DNA of 27,252 nucleotides from Halieaceae bacterium (GTDB taxonomy: Bacteria; Pseudomonadota; Gammaproteobacteria; Pseudomonadales; Halieaceae): assembly GCA_011524755.1 (NCBI GenBank), contig WTJR01000098.1:1-27252 (forward strand), given 5' to 3'. The notes beneath the pieces are model-generated. The model saw only the letters and a program-made list of their open reading frames with translations, had not been told where the DNA came from and searched no databases. Each line of letters begins with the position of its first letter. The first letter of the stretch is position 1. Made by a program: the position numbers and the translations under genes. Below are positions 16,785 to 24,581 of this stretch, in pieces.

Positions 16785-16809
16785 AAAAAAAAGCCGCGCG
16801 AAGCGCGGC
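16785..16809 (-). terminator. Intrinsic terminator between rpsB and tsf
   Basis: On the minus strand, 13 bases after the rpsB stop codon, GCCGCGC and GCGCGGC form a perfect 7-base-pair GC-rich stem with a TTC loop. It is directly followed by eight T. This is the textbook form of a Rho-independent terminator. Because tsf follows within about 55 bases and has no obvious promoter of its own, it probably acts as a partial terminator that reduces tsf and downstream transcription relative to rpsB. A second small inverted repeat (TCCCC-GTT-GGGGA) lies at 16762-16774. Confidence 0.85.
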
Positions 16810-16822
16810 CTATTGTTTGAGC

Positions 16823-17602
16823 TTATTCCGCGTCGCCCGTTTCCTCTGGCGCCGCTTCCGTTTCCGCGGCCTCAGCTTCGACCACTTCAACAAACTCATC
16901 GACCACAGGAGCCTCAGACGATGCACCTTTACCGGCCATGACCGCATCAGCGACCGCTGTGACATACAGCTTGATGGCTCGAATGGCGTCATCGTTACCG
17001 GGGATAACGTAGTCAACGCCGTCTGGATTGCTGTTGGTGTCGACAATGCCGATGACAGGAATGCCCAGCTTGTTCGCCTCGGTAATCGCAATACGCTCGT
17101 GGTCAACATCAACCACAAACAGCGCATCGGGCAAGCCGCCCATGTCTTTAATACCGCCAATAGAGCGATCGAGCTTGTCTTTGCTGCGACTGCGCATCAG
17201 CGCTTCTTTCTTGGTGAGCTTGGCAAACGTACCGTCTTGCTCCTGCGCCTCAAGGTCACGCAAGCGCTTAATCGACGAGCGAATGGTCTTGTAGTTAGTC
17301 AGCATACCGCCGAGCCAGCGATGGCTGACGTAGGGCATACCGCAACGTGTGGCGTGCTCTTCAATGATCTTGCCCGCAGCGCGCTTGGTGCCAACGAACA
17401 TGATCTGATTTTTGTTTTCAGCCAACCGGCGAACGAAACCCAGGGCGTCATTGAACGCAGGTACAGTGTGCTCGAGGTTGATGATATGAATTTTGTTGCG
17501 CGCGCCGAAAATGTATTGATCCATCTTCGGGTTCCAGAAGCGAGTTTGGTGGCCAAAGTGCGCGCCGGCCTGCAACAACTCGCGCATGCTTACTTGTGTC
17601 AT
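16823..17602 (-). CDS. rpsB: Small ribosomal subunit protein S2
   Basis: Component of the 30S subunit, added late, near the head-body junction. The 259-residue product matches S2 throughout: VSMRELLQAGAHFGHQTRFW, YIFGARNKIHIINLEHTVP, GTKRAAGKIIEEHATRCGMP, and PDALFVVDVDHERIAITEAN. It is longer than E. coli S2 (241) because of an acidic, Glu/Ala/Val-rich tail from about residue 222 to the end. The ATG at 17602 aligns with the family start. First gene of the long minus-strand run; promoter and structured leader lie upstream. Confidence 0.98.
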   Translation of the reverse strand: MTQVSMRELLQAGAHFGHQTRFWNPKMDQYIFGARNKIHIINLEHTVPAFNDALGFVRRLAENKNQIMFVGTKRAAGKIIEEHATRCGMPYVSHRWLGGMLTNYKTIRSSIKRLRDLEAQEQDGTFAKLTKKEALMRSRSKDKLDRSIGGIKDMGGLPDALFVVDVDHERIAITEANKLGIPVIGIVDTNSNPDGVDYVIPGNDDAIRAIKLYVTAVADAVMAGKGASSEAPVVDEFVEVVEAEAAETEAAPEETGDAE

Positions 17603-17720
17603 AACTTTTCTCTAAGTTGGGTTTACCTTCCGCCCTCTCAAGATGTCCAACTGGTTTCCCAGCACCCGGCATCTTGTGCACAGAGAGCGTGCTTATTAAC
17701 TCCCGCCATTTACGGAAGCG
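17603..17720 (-). promoter_or_regulatory. Structured rpsB leader, candidate S2 autoregulatory element
   Basis: About 118 bases would be transcribed ahead of the rpsB ATG. Three hairpins can be drawn on the minus strand. One is GCAC-GCTCTCT-GTGC (17692-17678). The second has an outer stem CAAGATG/CATCTTG (17676-17670 with 17645-17639) enclosing CC/GG and CTGG-GAAA-CCAG, a GNRA-type tetraloop. The third is AACTT-AGAGAA-AAGTT (17618-17603), which abuts the start codon and puts the Shine-Dalgarno-like AGAGA in its loop. The first loop (CTCTC) could pair with GAGAG at 17639-17635. In E. coli, S2 represses rpsB-tsf through the leader; that this region does the same is inference. Confidence 0.5.
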
Positions 17721-17726
17721 GCGCGC

Positions 17727-17755
17727 TTTATACCACAGGTGACACCCGGCCTGAA
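17727..17755 (-). promoter_or_regulatory. Probable rpsB promoter with GC-rich discriminator
   Basis: On the minus strand a good -10 element TATAAA (17732-17727) is preceded by TGTGG. Seventeen bases further upstream lies a poor -35 match, TTCAGG (17755-17750). Directly downstream of the -10 comes GCGCGCC, a GC-rich discriminator of the kind found at stringently controlled ribosomal promoters. It would start transcription near 17720. Confidence 0.6.
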
Positions 17756-17838
17756 GCCTTTCGCTGTAATATCTGCCTCGGAGTGCGGTAAACTACCGAA
17801 TTAACCTCTTTTGTAAGCAACAGTCCGGAAAAGTAGAC

Positions 17839-18621
17839 GTGAGCACCGTATCAATCAAAACCGACAATGACATCGCTGGGATGCGTGAGGCGGGACGACT
17901 CGCCGCTGAAGTACTGGAGATGATTGAGCCTCTCGTTGAGCCTGGCATTTCAACCGGAGAGCTTGACCGGATTTGCCATGACCATATCGTCAACGTGCAA
18001 AAAGCGATTCCCGCACCGCTCAACTACAAGGGTTTTCCCAAGTCTATTTGTACTTCGGTGAACGACGTCATCTGCCACGGCATTCCGTCAGACACTAAAG
18101 TCCTGAAACAAGGCGACATCATCAACATCGATGTCACGGTCATCAAAGACGGGTGGCATGGCGATACCAGCATCATGGTACCTGTGGGAAAGGTCGCTCC
18201 GCACGCAGAGCGGCTTATGAAAGTCACTCAAGAATGCCTATACAAGGGGCTCGCTTTGGTTAAACCAGGAGCACGTCTGGGTGATATCGGGCAGGTCATA
18301 CAGCAATACGCGGAGTCCTCTTACTACTCGGTGGTGAGAGAGTACTGCGGTCACGGCATTGGAAAGGTATTTCACGAGGAGCCGCAGGTTCTGCATTACG
18401 GTCGTGCCGGTACCGGCATGGTGCTCGAAAAAGGAATGACATTCACGATCGAACCCATGATCAACGCGGGTAAGCGACATACCAAGCTGAATACCCGTGA
18501 CGGCTGGACCGTGACCACACGAGACGGACGACTCTCTGCACAATGGGAGCATACAATCGCGGTCACTGACGACGGTTGTGAAGTACTTACCCGGCGATCA
18601 AATGAGAACTTGCCCTTCTGA
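17839..18621 (+). CDS. map: Methionine aminopeptidase type I
   Basis: Removes the initiator methionine from nascent proteins. The 260-residue product (E. coli 264) has all five metal ligands: D98 and D109 (INIDVTVIKDGWHGDTS), H172 (CGHGIGKVFHEEPQ), E205 (FTIEPMINAG) and E236 (AQWEHTIAV). Translation starts at GTG 17839 with only a weak GGAAAAG upstream; no better start exists before the conserved IAGMREAGRLAAE. It is divergent from rpsB, as in many gammaproteobacteria. Its promoter is not obvious in the 236-base spacer. Confidence 0.97.
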   Translation: MSTVSIKTDNDIAGMREAGRLAAEVLEMIEPLVEPGISTGELDRICHDHIVNVQKAIPAPLNYKGFPKSICTSVNDVICHGIPSDTKVLKQGDIINIDVTVIKDGWHGDTSIMVPVGKVAPHAERLMKVTQECLYKGLALVKPGARLGDIGQVIQQYAESSYYSVVREYCGHGIGKVFHEEPQVLHYGRAGTGMVLEKGMTFTIEPMINAGKRHTKLNTRDGWTVTTRDGRLSAQWEHTIAVTDDGCEVLTRRSNENLPF

Positions 18622-18631
18622 TGAATTGCCG

Positions 18632-18650
18632 CTCGTGAGTTGATCACGAG
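18632..18650 (+). terminator. Hairpin after map, possible weak terminator
   Basis: Ten bases after the map stop codon, CTCGTGA and TCACGAG form a perfect 7-base-pair stem with the loop GTTGA. Only TTT follows, so termination would be weak at best. It lies in the 90-base spacer before glnD, which shows no clear Shine-Dalgarno sequence. Confidence 0.35.
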
Positions 18651-18711
18651 TTTGCTCCGAAAATGCGACTTAACCGTAATTACAGTCACTTATTGACGTA
18701 ACCATCACGCC

Positions 18712-21321
18712 ATGAATTCAACAGCGCTGACAACTCTGGTTTCACAGCTTCGCCGCGATCTCGGCGAGACAGCCGGTATTATTGGCCAACAGTTCGATCC
18801 CAGCGCGTCCGTCACACCTTTGCTGGAACAGCGTTGTGCAGCCGTAGATCAGACTCTGACCCAGCTCTGGCATGCCTGCGATCTAGACGAAACGAACACC
18901 GCGCTCATTGCGGTCGGTGGCTACGGCCGCGGCGAACTCTTCCCAAGTTCCGATGTCGATGTACTCATACTGCTTGGACAGCCCGATACCAGTGTTGATG
19001 CGCAATTAAGTGTCTTTGTGAGTTCGCTGTGGGATCTAGGATTAAAGATTGGGCACAGCGTTCGCTCGATCGATGAGTGTCTAGCGCTCGCCGCAGACGA
19101 CATCACTGTCATGACGACACTCTTGGAAACGCGTCTGCTAACCGGTCCAGCGACGATATACGACACGCTTCTCAGCGAATTGGACAAGCGAGACATTTGG
19201 AAGAGCGGCGCTTTTTACACGGCAAAACTTGAAGAGCAGACCCAACGGCACGAGAAGTATGGGCTCACGGGATACAGCCTTGAACCCAACGTGAAGTCTT
19301 CACCTGGCGGGCTAAGAGACATACAAGTCATAGGATGGATTGCAAAGCGGCATTTCGGTACTGCCTTGGAGCAGCTCCCGACAGGAGAGTTTCTCACCGA
19401 GCAGGAGCTCGACTTACTGATGAGTGGTCAGGACTATCTCAGTCGAGTCCGCTTCGCCTTACATCATTTGACCGGTCGGGACGAAGACCGCCTGTTGTTC
19501 GAGCATCAGCAGACGCTCGCTCGACGATGGGGGTTTGAGGATGAGGGTAAACTAGCGGTCGAGCAGTTCATGCAAGCCTACTTCCGAAATGTTCAGGCGG
19601 TGTCTCACGTATCGGCCTTGTTGATCGATATCTATCAGAAAACGCTGCTGCAGGCGGAGGCATCGTCTTCAACTGTGATAGACGAGGACTTCGAGCTCAT
19701 CGACGATCGCATATCAGCGCGACACGCTGCGGTATTTGCGCAGAACCCCTCCAATCTACTCCGGTTGTTTGTCGTTATCGGGCGAGACAGACGAATCAAA
19801 AGAATCGATCCCCAAACCACCCGACTATTGCGAGCATCGGCCGACCTCATTGATCAGGCCTTTCGCGACGACCCCATCAATCGGCGTCTTTTCCGAGATG
19901 TGCTGTCGTCACCCTTCTCCATGACCAAGCAGTTGCGGCGCATGCTTCGTCACGGCGTCCTAGGGCGTTATTTACCGGAGTTCGAGAAAATTGTGGGGCA
20001 GATGCAGTTCGATATGTTCCACACCTACACCGTTGATGCGCACACAATGCAAGTCATCGCCAATAGCCGGCGGTTCTTGAGAGCCGACTACACTGACCGA
20101 TTTCCTGTGACCACGCGAATTGCGCAGCGATTGCGAAACCCGCTGCTGCTCTTTGTTGCTGCGCTTTACCACGATATTGGCAAAGGAAGAGGTGGTGATC
20201 ACTCTGAACTTGGTGCGGTTGATGCGCGATTGTTTTGTGAGCGCCACTTCTTTGATGAGCCCGATACCGAGCTTGTCGTTTGGCTGGTGAAGAATCACCT
20301 GTTCATGAGCTCATTCTCTCAAAAGAGGGACATTTCCGATCCGCGCGAAATTCAGCGGTTTGCAGAGCATATGTCGACCGAGGAGCGCCTCGATTACTTG
20401 TTTACGCTGACCGTTGCGGACATTAACGGAACCAACCCCGAGCTTTGGAATGCATGGCGCAGCTCGCTACTGCGCCATTTGTACACCGAGACTCGACGAG
20501 CCTTGAGACGCGGCCTCGCCAACCCGCTGGCGCGCGAGGATGTCATTGCCGCCACCAAGAAGGCGGCAGCACATCTCCTCGAGTTCCGAGGCTTCCTCGA
20601 TGATGAACTCGACTCTATCTGGGCAGCTCGAGGTAATGACTACTTTTTGCGGGAGCGACCTGAGGACATTGCCTGGCACACCGAGGCAATCGCCGATTTT
20701 GAAAGTGATGGTGCGCCGCTGATACTACTCAAGCAGTCATCAGAGTCGTTGATCGCCAACGCGACCCAGATTTTTGTGCACACCGCGAATACCTCGAACG
20801 TATTCTCTCGAGTCTGCGCGGCGTTAGAGCTCCTGGATCTCAGTATCAACGATGCCCGCATTTACTCAGGGACTGATGGCGCAACGCTCGATACGTTCTT
20901 CGTATTAAAAGCTGATGGTAGCCCGGTTGATAGCGACCCAGACACACTGCATCTCATTGAAACAGCCATCTTTAAGGCGCTGACAGCGACATCGATAAGC
21001 ACGAATCAGCAGCGTATTACCCGAACCTTGCGATCATTCTTATCACCGACTGAAATCACATTTATTGAGGATGAAGGACGCAATCTGACGATTATGGAAA
21101 TCAGTTCACCCGATAGGCCTGGCTTGTTGGCTCAGATTGGTCAAATTCTGGATCGTAGCGATATCGCAATCCAAGCGGCGAAGATTCAAACCTTGGGCGA
21201 GCGTGTGGAGGATGTATTTTTCCTCACCAATTCAGATGGGAATCGTCTAGACGACGACGCGACCTGCGAGGAATTGCGCATCGAACTCTGTGAGGCTCTG
21301 GATAAGGATATTGCCGCGTGA
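18712..21321 (+). CDS. glnD: Bifunctional uridylyltransferase / uridylyl-removing enzyme GlnD
   Basis: Primary nitrogen sensor: uridylylates PII signalling proteins when glutamine is low and removes UMP when it is high. The protein has 869 residues (E. coli 890). Domains in order: the nucleotidyltransferase motif GGYGRGELFPSSDVDVLIL with D81 and D83, the linker block SPGGLRDIQVIGW, the HD hydrolase motif LYHDIGKGRGGDHSELG with H487-D488, and two C-terminal ACT domains near residues 685-760 and 793-869. The second ACT contains EISSPDRPGLLAQIGQIL. Its stop overlaps the dapC start (GTGA). I see no Shine-Dalgarno sequence before the ATG. Confidence 0.97.
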   Translation: MNSTALTTLVSQLRRDLGETAGIIGQQFDPSASVTPLLEQRCAAVDQTLTQLWHACDLDETNTALIAVGGYGRGELFPSSDVDVLILLGQPDTSVDAQLSVFVSSLWDLGLKIGHSVRSIDECLALAADDITVMTTLLETRLLTGPATIYDTLLSELDKRDIWKSGAFYTAKLEEQTQRHEKYGLTGYSLEPNVKSSPGGLRDIQVIGWIAKRHFGTALEQLPTGEFLTEQELDLLMSGQDYLSRVRFALHHLTGRDEDRLLFEHQQTLARRWGFEDEGKLAVEQFMQAYFRNVQAVSHVSALLIDIYQKTLLQAEASSSTVIDEDFELIDDRISARHAAVFAQNPSNLLRLFVVIGRDRRIKRIDPQTTRLLRASADLIDQAFRDDPINRRLFRDVLSSPFSMTKQLRRMLRHGVLGRYLPEFEKIVGQMQFDMFHTYTVDAHTMQVIANSRRFLRADYTDRFPVTTRIAQRLRNPLLLFVAALYHDIGKGRGGDHSELGAVDARLFCERHFFDEPDTELVVWLVKNHLFMSSFSQKRDISDPREIQRFAEHMSTEERLDYLFTLTVADINGTNPELWNAWRSSLLRHLYTETRRALRRGLANPLAREDVIAATKKAAAHLLEFRGFLDDELDSIWAARGNDYFLRERPEDIAWHTEAIADFESDGAPLILLKQSSESLIANATQIFVHTANTSNVFSRVCAALELLDLSINDARIYSGTDGATLDTFFVLKADGSPVDSDPDTLHLIETAIFKALTATSISTNQQRITRTLRSFLSPTEITFIEDEGRNLTIMEISSPDRPGLLAQIGQILDRSDIAIQAAKIQTLGERVEDVFFLTNSDGNRLDDDATCEELRIELCEALDKDIAA

Positions 21322-22505
21322 ACCCAGGCATGCAAACACTTCACCCCTATCCGTTCGAGAAGCTTGCTGATCTGACTCGCGACGTTAGACCCAGTGATCT
21401 CCCTCGAATCGCATTAACGATAGGCGAGCCGAAGCATCAACCGCCTGCACATATTCTCGAGGCACTGGTAGCGTCTATCGGAGAACTGTCGAAATACCCA
21501 ACTATTATTGGCCTTGCGGAGCTAAGAGAAACCATCGCGCGATGGGTAGAGCAGCGCTTTGGCACACGAGCGCTAGATCCAAGCAGCGAAGTCTTGCCGG
21601 TTAATGGAACTCGCGAAGGGCTATTTGCCATCGCCCAAGCACTGGTCACGCCGGGGCGAGAAGGTGCTGTCGTCATTCCCAATCCGTTTTATCAAATTTA
21701 CGAGGGCGCTGCCCTCTTAGCGGGCGTGCAGCCAACACTGATCGCGTCAGACCATTCGACTGGTTTTTTAGCGAACTACCGAAACCTCTCGGAAGACGAT
21801 TGGGAAGCCTGTCAAATGCTTTTCCTTTGCACCCCGGGAAATCCGTCGGGAGCCGTCATTCCTGAGAGCGAGCTTCATTGGTTGATTCAAAAAGCGATAG
21901 AACACGATGTCATTCTGATTAGTGACGAATGCTACAGCGAACTCTACTACGACGAGTCAGCACCACCCGTCGGACTACTCCAAGCGGCAGAGAGCCTCGG
22001 AAACTCAGATTTCAAGCAGTGCTTGGCCTTCCACAGTCTCTCTAAACGCTCAAATTTACCCGGCCTCCGCTCAGGATTCGTTGCTGGTGATGCGGCGTTG
22101 ATTCGCGAGTTTCGTCGCTACCGGACCTATCATGGCTGTGCCATGCCGATCCACCATCAGCTAGCCAGTATTGCAGCCTGGTCGGACGAGGCTCACGTCG
22201 TGGACAACCGAGCGCTCTACAGAGCGAAGTTCAATTCGGTCAATGATGTGCTGGCGCCTACCTTACACACCTGCATTCCCGAAGCTGGGTTTTACCTGTG
22301 GCCGAAGACGCCAACCAGTGACACCGAATTTGCACGCACGCTACTCGAGCAAACCAATGTGGCTGTTCTGCCCGGCAGCTACCTTGGCAGAGACGTGGAC
22401 GGCCATAATCCCGGTAGTGATCATGTGCGAATGGCACTCGTCGCCACTCACCAAGAAACGCTTGAGGCTGCTGAACGCATTGCACATTTTATGAGGCGCG
22501 GTTAA
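21318..22505 (+). CDS. dapC: N-succinyldiaminopimelate aminotransferase DapC
   Basis: Class I/II PLP-dependent aminotransferase of 395 residues. In the succinylase lysine pathway it aminates the product of DapD before DapE acts. Motifs: VNGTREGLFAIAQAL in the cofactor-binding region, LCTPGNPSGAVIPE, SDECYSELYYDE, and the PLP lysine K243 in HSLSKRSNLPGLRSGF. The specific name rests on position: in Pseudomonas the equivalent gene lies next to glnD, and here dapD and dapE follow. It starts at GTG 21318, overlapping the glnD stop by four bases, with AAGGA about ten bases upstream. An ATG at 21330 is an alternative. Confidence 0.9.
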   Translation: MNPGMQTLHPYPFEKLADLTRDVRPSDLPRIALTIGEPKHQPPAHILEALVASIGELSKYPTIIGLAELRETIARWVEQRFGTRALDPSSEVLPVNGTREGLFAIAQALVTPGREGAVVIPNPFYQIYEGAALLAGVQPTLIASDHSTGFLANYRNLSEDDWEACQMLFLCTPGNPSGAVIPESELHWLIQKAIEHDVILISDECYSELYYDESAPPVGLLQAAESLGNSDFKQCLAFHSLSKRSNLPGLRSGFVAGDAALIREFRRYRTYHGCAMPIHHQLASIAAWSDEAHVVDNRALYRAKFNSVNDVLAPTLHTCIPEAGFYLWPKTPTSDTEFARTLLEQTNVAVLPGSYLGRDVDGHNPGSDHVRMALVATHQETLEAAERIAHFMRRG

Positions 22506-22511
22506 GAGCTC

Positions 22512-23177
22512 ATGCCACGAAATCTACTCAAAGCTGAGCGTATTGAATTCATTGACCGTCGACTCGATGAGCTTTATCCCGCCCCCCCTGTACCGCTGGA
22601 TCATCAGGATCCTTTCACCCTGCTTGTAGCGGTGCTTTTGAGTGCTCAATGTACGGATGAACGTGTTAACCAAGTCACACCTGCGTTGTTCGAGCTTGCG
22701 GATAATCCGTTCGAAATGGCGGGACACAGTGCCGATACAATCCGCGAGATTATTAAGCCCTGCGGCCTCTCGCCTCAGAAGTCAAAAGCGATTCGCCGTT
22801 TGAGTGAAATTTTGATTGATGAGCACGGTGGTGAGGTACCGCAGGACTTCGATGCGCTCGAGCGACTTCCGGGGGTAGGCCATAAAACGGCCAGTGTTGT
22901 TATGGCCCAGTCCTTCGGTGTGCCCAGCTTCCCCGTCGATACGCACATTCACCGACTCGCTCAACGCTGGGGACTGACGCGTGGGCGCAATGTCGTCGAA
23001 ACCGAGCGCGACCTCAAAAAGGTGTTTCGCAAAGATCGCTGGAATGACTTGCACCTTCAGATCATTTTTTACGGACGAGAATTTTGCACAGCGCGCGGGT
23101 GTAACGGTCTGGTCTGTGAAATCTGCACTACCTGTTACCCGGATCGTAAGCATCCGAAAAAAGTGAACAAACCTTGA
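22512..23177 (+). CDS. nth: Endonuclease III-family DNA glycosylase/AP lyase, atypical cysteine pattern
   Basis: Base-excision-repair enzyme that removes oxidised pyrimidines and cleaves the abasic site. The 221-residue protein has the helix-hairpin-helix LERLPGVGHKTASVVMAQ with catalytic K125, and D143 in FPVDTHIHRLAQRW. The C-terminal cysteines are C192, C197, C202, C205 and C208, spaced C-x4-C-x4-C-x2-C-x2-C. The usual 4Fe-4S pattern is C-x6-C-x2-C-x5-C. The segments LYPAPPVPLDHQDPFTLL and WNDLHLQIIFYGREFC recall, from memory, Nth of Bacteroidetes rather than of typical gammaproteobacteria. It lies inside the dap cluster, six bases after dapC, and may be a transferred gene. Confidence 0.93.
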   Translation: MPRNLLKAERIEFIDRRLDELYPAPPVPLDHQDPFTLLVAVLLSAQCTDERVNQVTPALFELADNPFEMAGHSADTIREIIKPCGLSPQKSKAIRRLSEILIDEHGGEVPQDFDALERLPGVGHKTASVVMAQSFGVPSFPVDTHIHRLAQRWGLTRGRNVVETERDLKKVFRKDRWNDLHLQIIFYGREFCTARGCNGLVCEICTTCYPDRKHPKKVNKP

Positions 23178-23193
23178 CCCTTAGGACCTTCGT

Positions 23194-23541
23194 ATGACCG
23201 CAAATCTGTACGGCATTCCAACCTGCGACACGGTTCGCAAAGCACGCAAGTGGCTCACCGATAATGGCATCGATCATCAGTTTATTGACGTGAGAGAAAA
23301 CACGCCCCCTAAATCCCAGATAGATCATTGGGTCAGGACTTTGGGCGCCGCTAAGATGGTGAACAAGCGAAGTACCACCTGGAAGAATCTCTCTGATACG
23401 GATCGTGCCGAAGCTGAGAGCGGTGATACAACGGCGGTACTATTGGCCAATCCTACGTTAATAAAGCGCCCGGTACTGGAGCATGGGGACGTCCTCGATG
23501 TTGGATTTAGTGTCGACGCTTACACCCACTATTTTCAGTAA
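23194..23541 (+). CDS. ArsC/Spx/YffB-family thioredoxin-fold protein
   Basis: A 115-residue single-domain protein of the ArsC/Spx family, closest by memory to E. coli YffB. The opening YGIPTCDTVRKARKWLTDNG carries a single cysteine, C11, where arsenate reductases have their catalytic Cys. IKRPVLEHGD is the conserved C-terminal Arg-Pro segment. RSTTWKNL matches the YffB-type middle region. Biochemical role uncertain: possibly a glutathione-dependent thiol reductase, not shown to reduce arsenate. Pseudomonas also carries a YffB-like gene near dapD, so linkage with lysine genes is conserved. TAGGA is near the ATG. Confidence 0.9.
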   Translation: MTANLYGIPTCDTVRKARKWLTDNGIDHQFIDVRENTPPKSQIDHWVRTLGAAKMVNKRSTTWKNLSDTDRAEAESGDTTAVLLANPTLIKRPVLEHGDVLDVGFSVDAYTHYFQ

Positions 23542-23567
23542 TAACCTCAGATTTAGGAGATAAATAC

Positions 23568-24581
23568 ATGGCGGATACGCTCCATGGTTTTGGCTTAGGT
23601 GTCGCCTCAAAGAATAGTCGAGGTGAGATTCTGGATGTTTATTACCCGGCACCTCTGGCAACTATCTCAGGAGAGCTAGCTTCGGCACTCGACGGCGTGA
23701 GCGGTGAGATTGATGCAGCCGCAACGCGATCACTGGCAGCTGATCTCAAAGCAGCAGGACATGCGCCACTGGCAGCTGTTGCCGAGAAACTAGCCAGCGC
23801 CGATAAGGCGATTGTTGCCTCCTCATTAGTAGACAATGCACCGCCAACATCAGTGGGCGATGCCTATCTCAAACTTCACCTGCTCTCACATCGTCTAGTG
23901 AAACCACACGGGACGGATCTATCCGGCATCTTCGCCCTGCTACCCAATGTGGCGTGGACCGATGAGGGAGCAATCGACTTGGACGAACTACCCGAGCGGC
24001 AATTGACAGCGCGGCTATCCGGGAAGGTATTGGAAGTATCGAGCGTTGATAAATTCCCCAAGATGACCAATTACGTTGTACCCGCGGGTGTACGGATTGC
24101 TCACAGCGCGCGCGTACGACTAGGCGCCTATCTGGGTGCAGGCACGACGGTGATGCACGAGGGATTTATCAATTTCAATGCAGGTACCGAAGGGCCCGGC
24201 ATGGTTGAAGGTCGGATATCCGCTGGCGTGATGGTGGGTAAGGGCTCTGATTTAGGGGGCGGATGCTCAACCATGGGCACCTTGTCCGGTGGTGGCAACA
24301 TCATTATTTCCGTAGGTGAAGAGTGTCTCATTGGGGCCAACGCGGGCCTAGGTATACCTCTGGGTGACCGATGCACGATCGAAGCGGGACTTTTCGTGAC
24401 GGCGGGAACGAAGGTGGCAGTGCTCGATGATGCACGCAAGATTGTTGAGACCGTGGCGGCGCGGGACTTGGCAGGACGGTCTGACCTTTTGTTCCGACGT
24501 AACTCACTCTCAGGTTCGGTAGAATGCCTCACCAACAAAACTGCCATCGAATTGAACGAAAGTTTGCATGCCAACAATTGA
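23568..24581 (+). CDS. dapD: Tetrahydrodipicolinate N-succinyltransferase, long Pseudomonas-type
   Basis: Transfers succinyl from succinyl-CoA to tetrahydrodipicolinate, committing it to the succinylase branch of lysine and peptidoglycan-DAP synthesis. The 337-residue product is much longer than E. coli DapD (274) and belongs to the second, Pseudomonas/actinobacterial type. The first 160 or so residues form a distinct N-terminal domain (LHGFGLGVASKNSRGEILDV). The left-handed helix follows (AHSARVRLGAYLGAGTTVMH), with EGPGMVEGRISAGVMVGKGS and GGGCSTMGTLSGGGN. AGGAG sits eight bases before the ATG, the best ribosome binding site on this side. Its end overlaps dapE by 14 bases. Confidence 0.95.
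   Translation: MADTLHGFGLGVASKNSRGEILDVYYPAPLATISGELASALDGVSGEIDAAATRSLAADLKAAGHAPLAAVAEKLASADKAIVASSLVDNAPPTSVGDAYLKLHLLSHRLVKPHGTDLSGIFALLPNVAWTDEGAIDLDELPERQLTARLSGKVLEVSSVDKFPKMTNYVVPAGVRIAHSARVRLGAYLGAGTTVMHEGFINFNAGTEGPGMVEGRISAGVMVGKGSDLGGGCSTMGTLSGGGNIIISVGEECLIGANAGLGIPLGDRCTIEAGLFVTAGTKVAVLDDARKIVETVAARDLAGRSDLLFRRNSLSGSVECLTNKTAIELNESLHANN

Noticed and set aside
16817..17791. Long plus-strand frame of 324 codons opposite rpsB
   Set aside because: It lies almost wholly antisense to the well-supported rpsB and its leader. Its translation shows no family motif and no start signal; long antisense frames are common opposite highly expressed genes with biased codons.
17786..17798. Inverted repeat CGGTA-AAC-TACCG in the rpsB-map spacer as an operator
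   Set aside because: It has only five base pairs, is present once, and does not overlap the proposed -10/-35 of rpsB. This is too little to call a binding site.
18651..18711. Possible glnD promoter
   Set aside because: The best -35/-10 pairs match poorly or have wrong spacing; I cannot support one.
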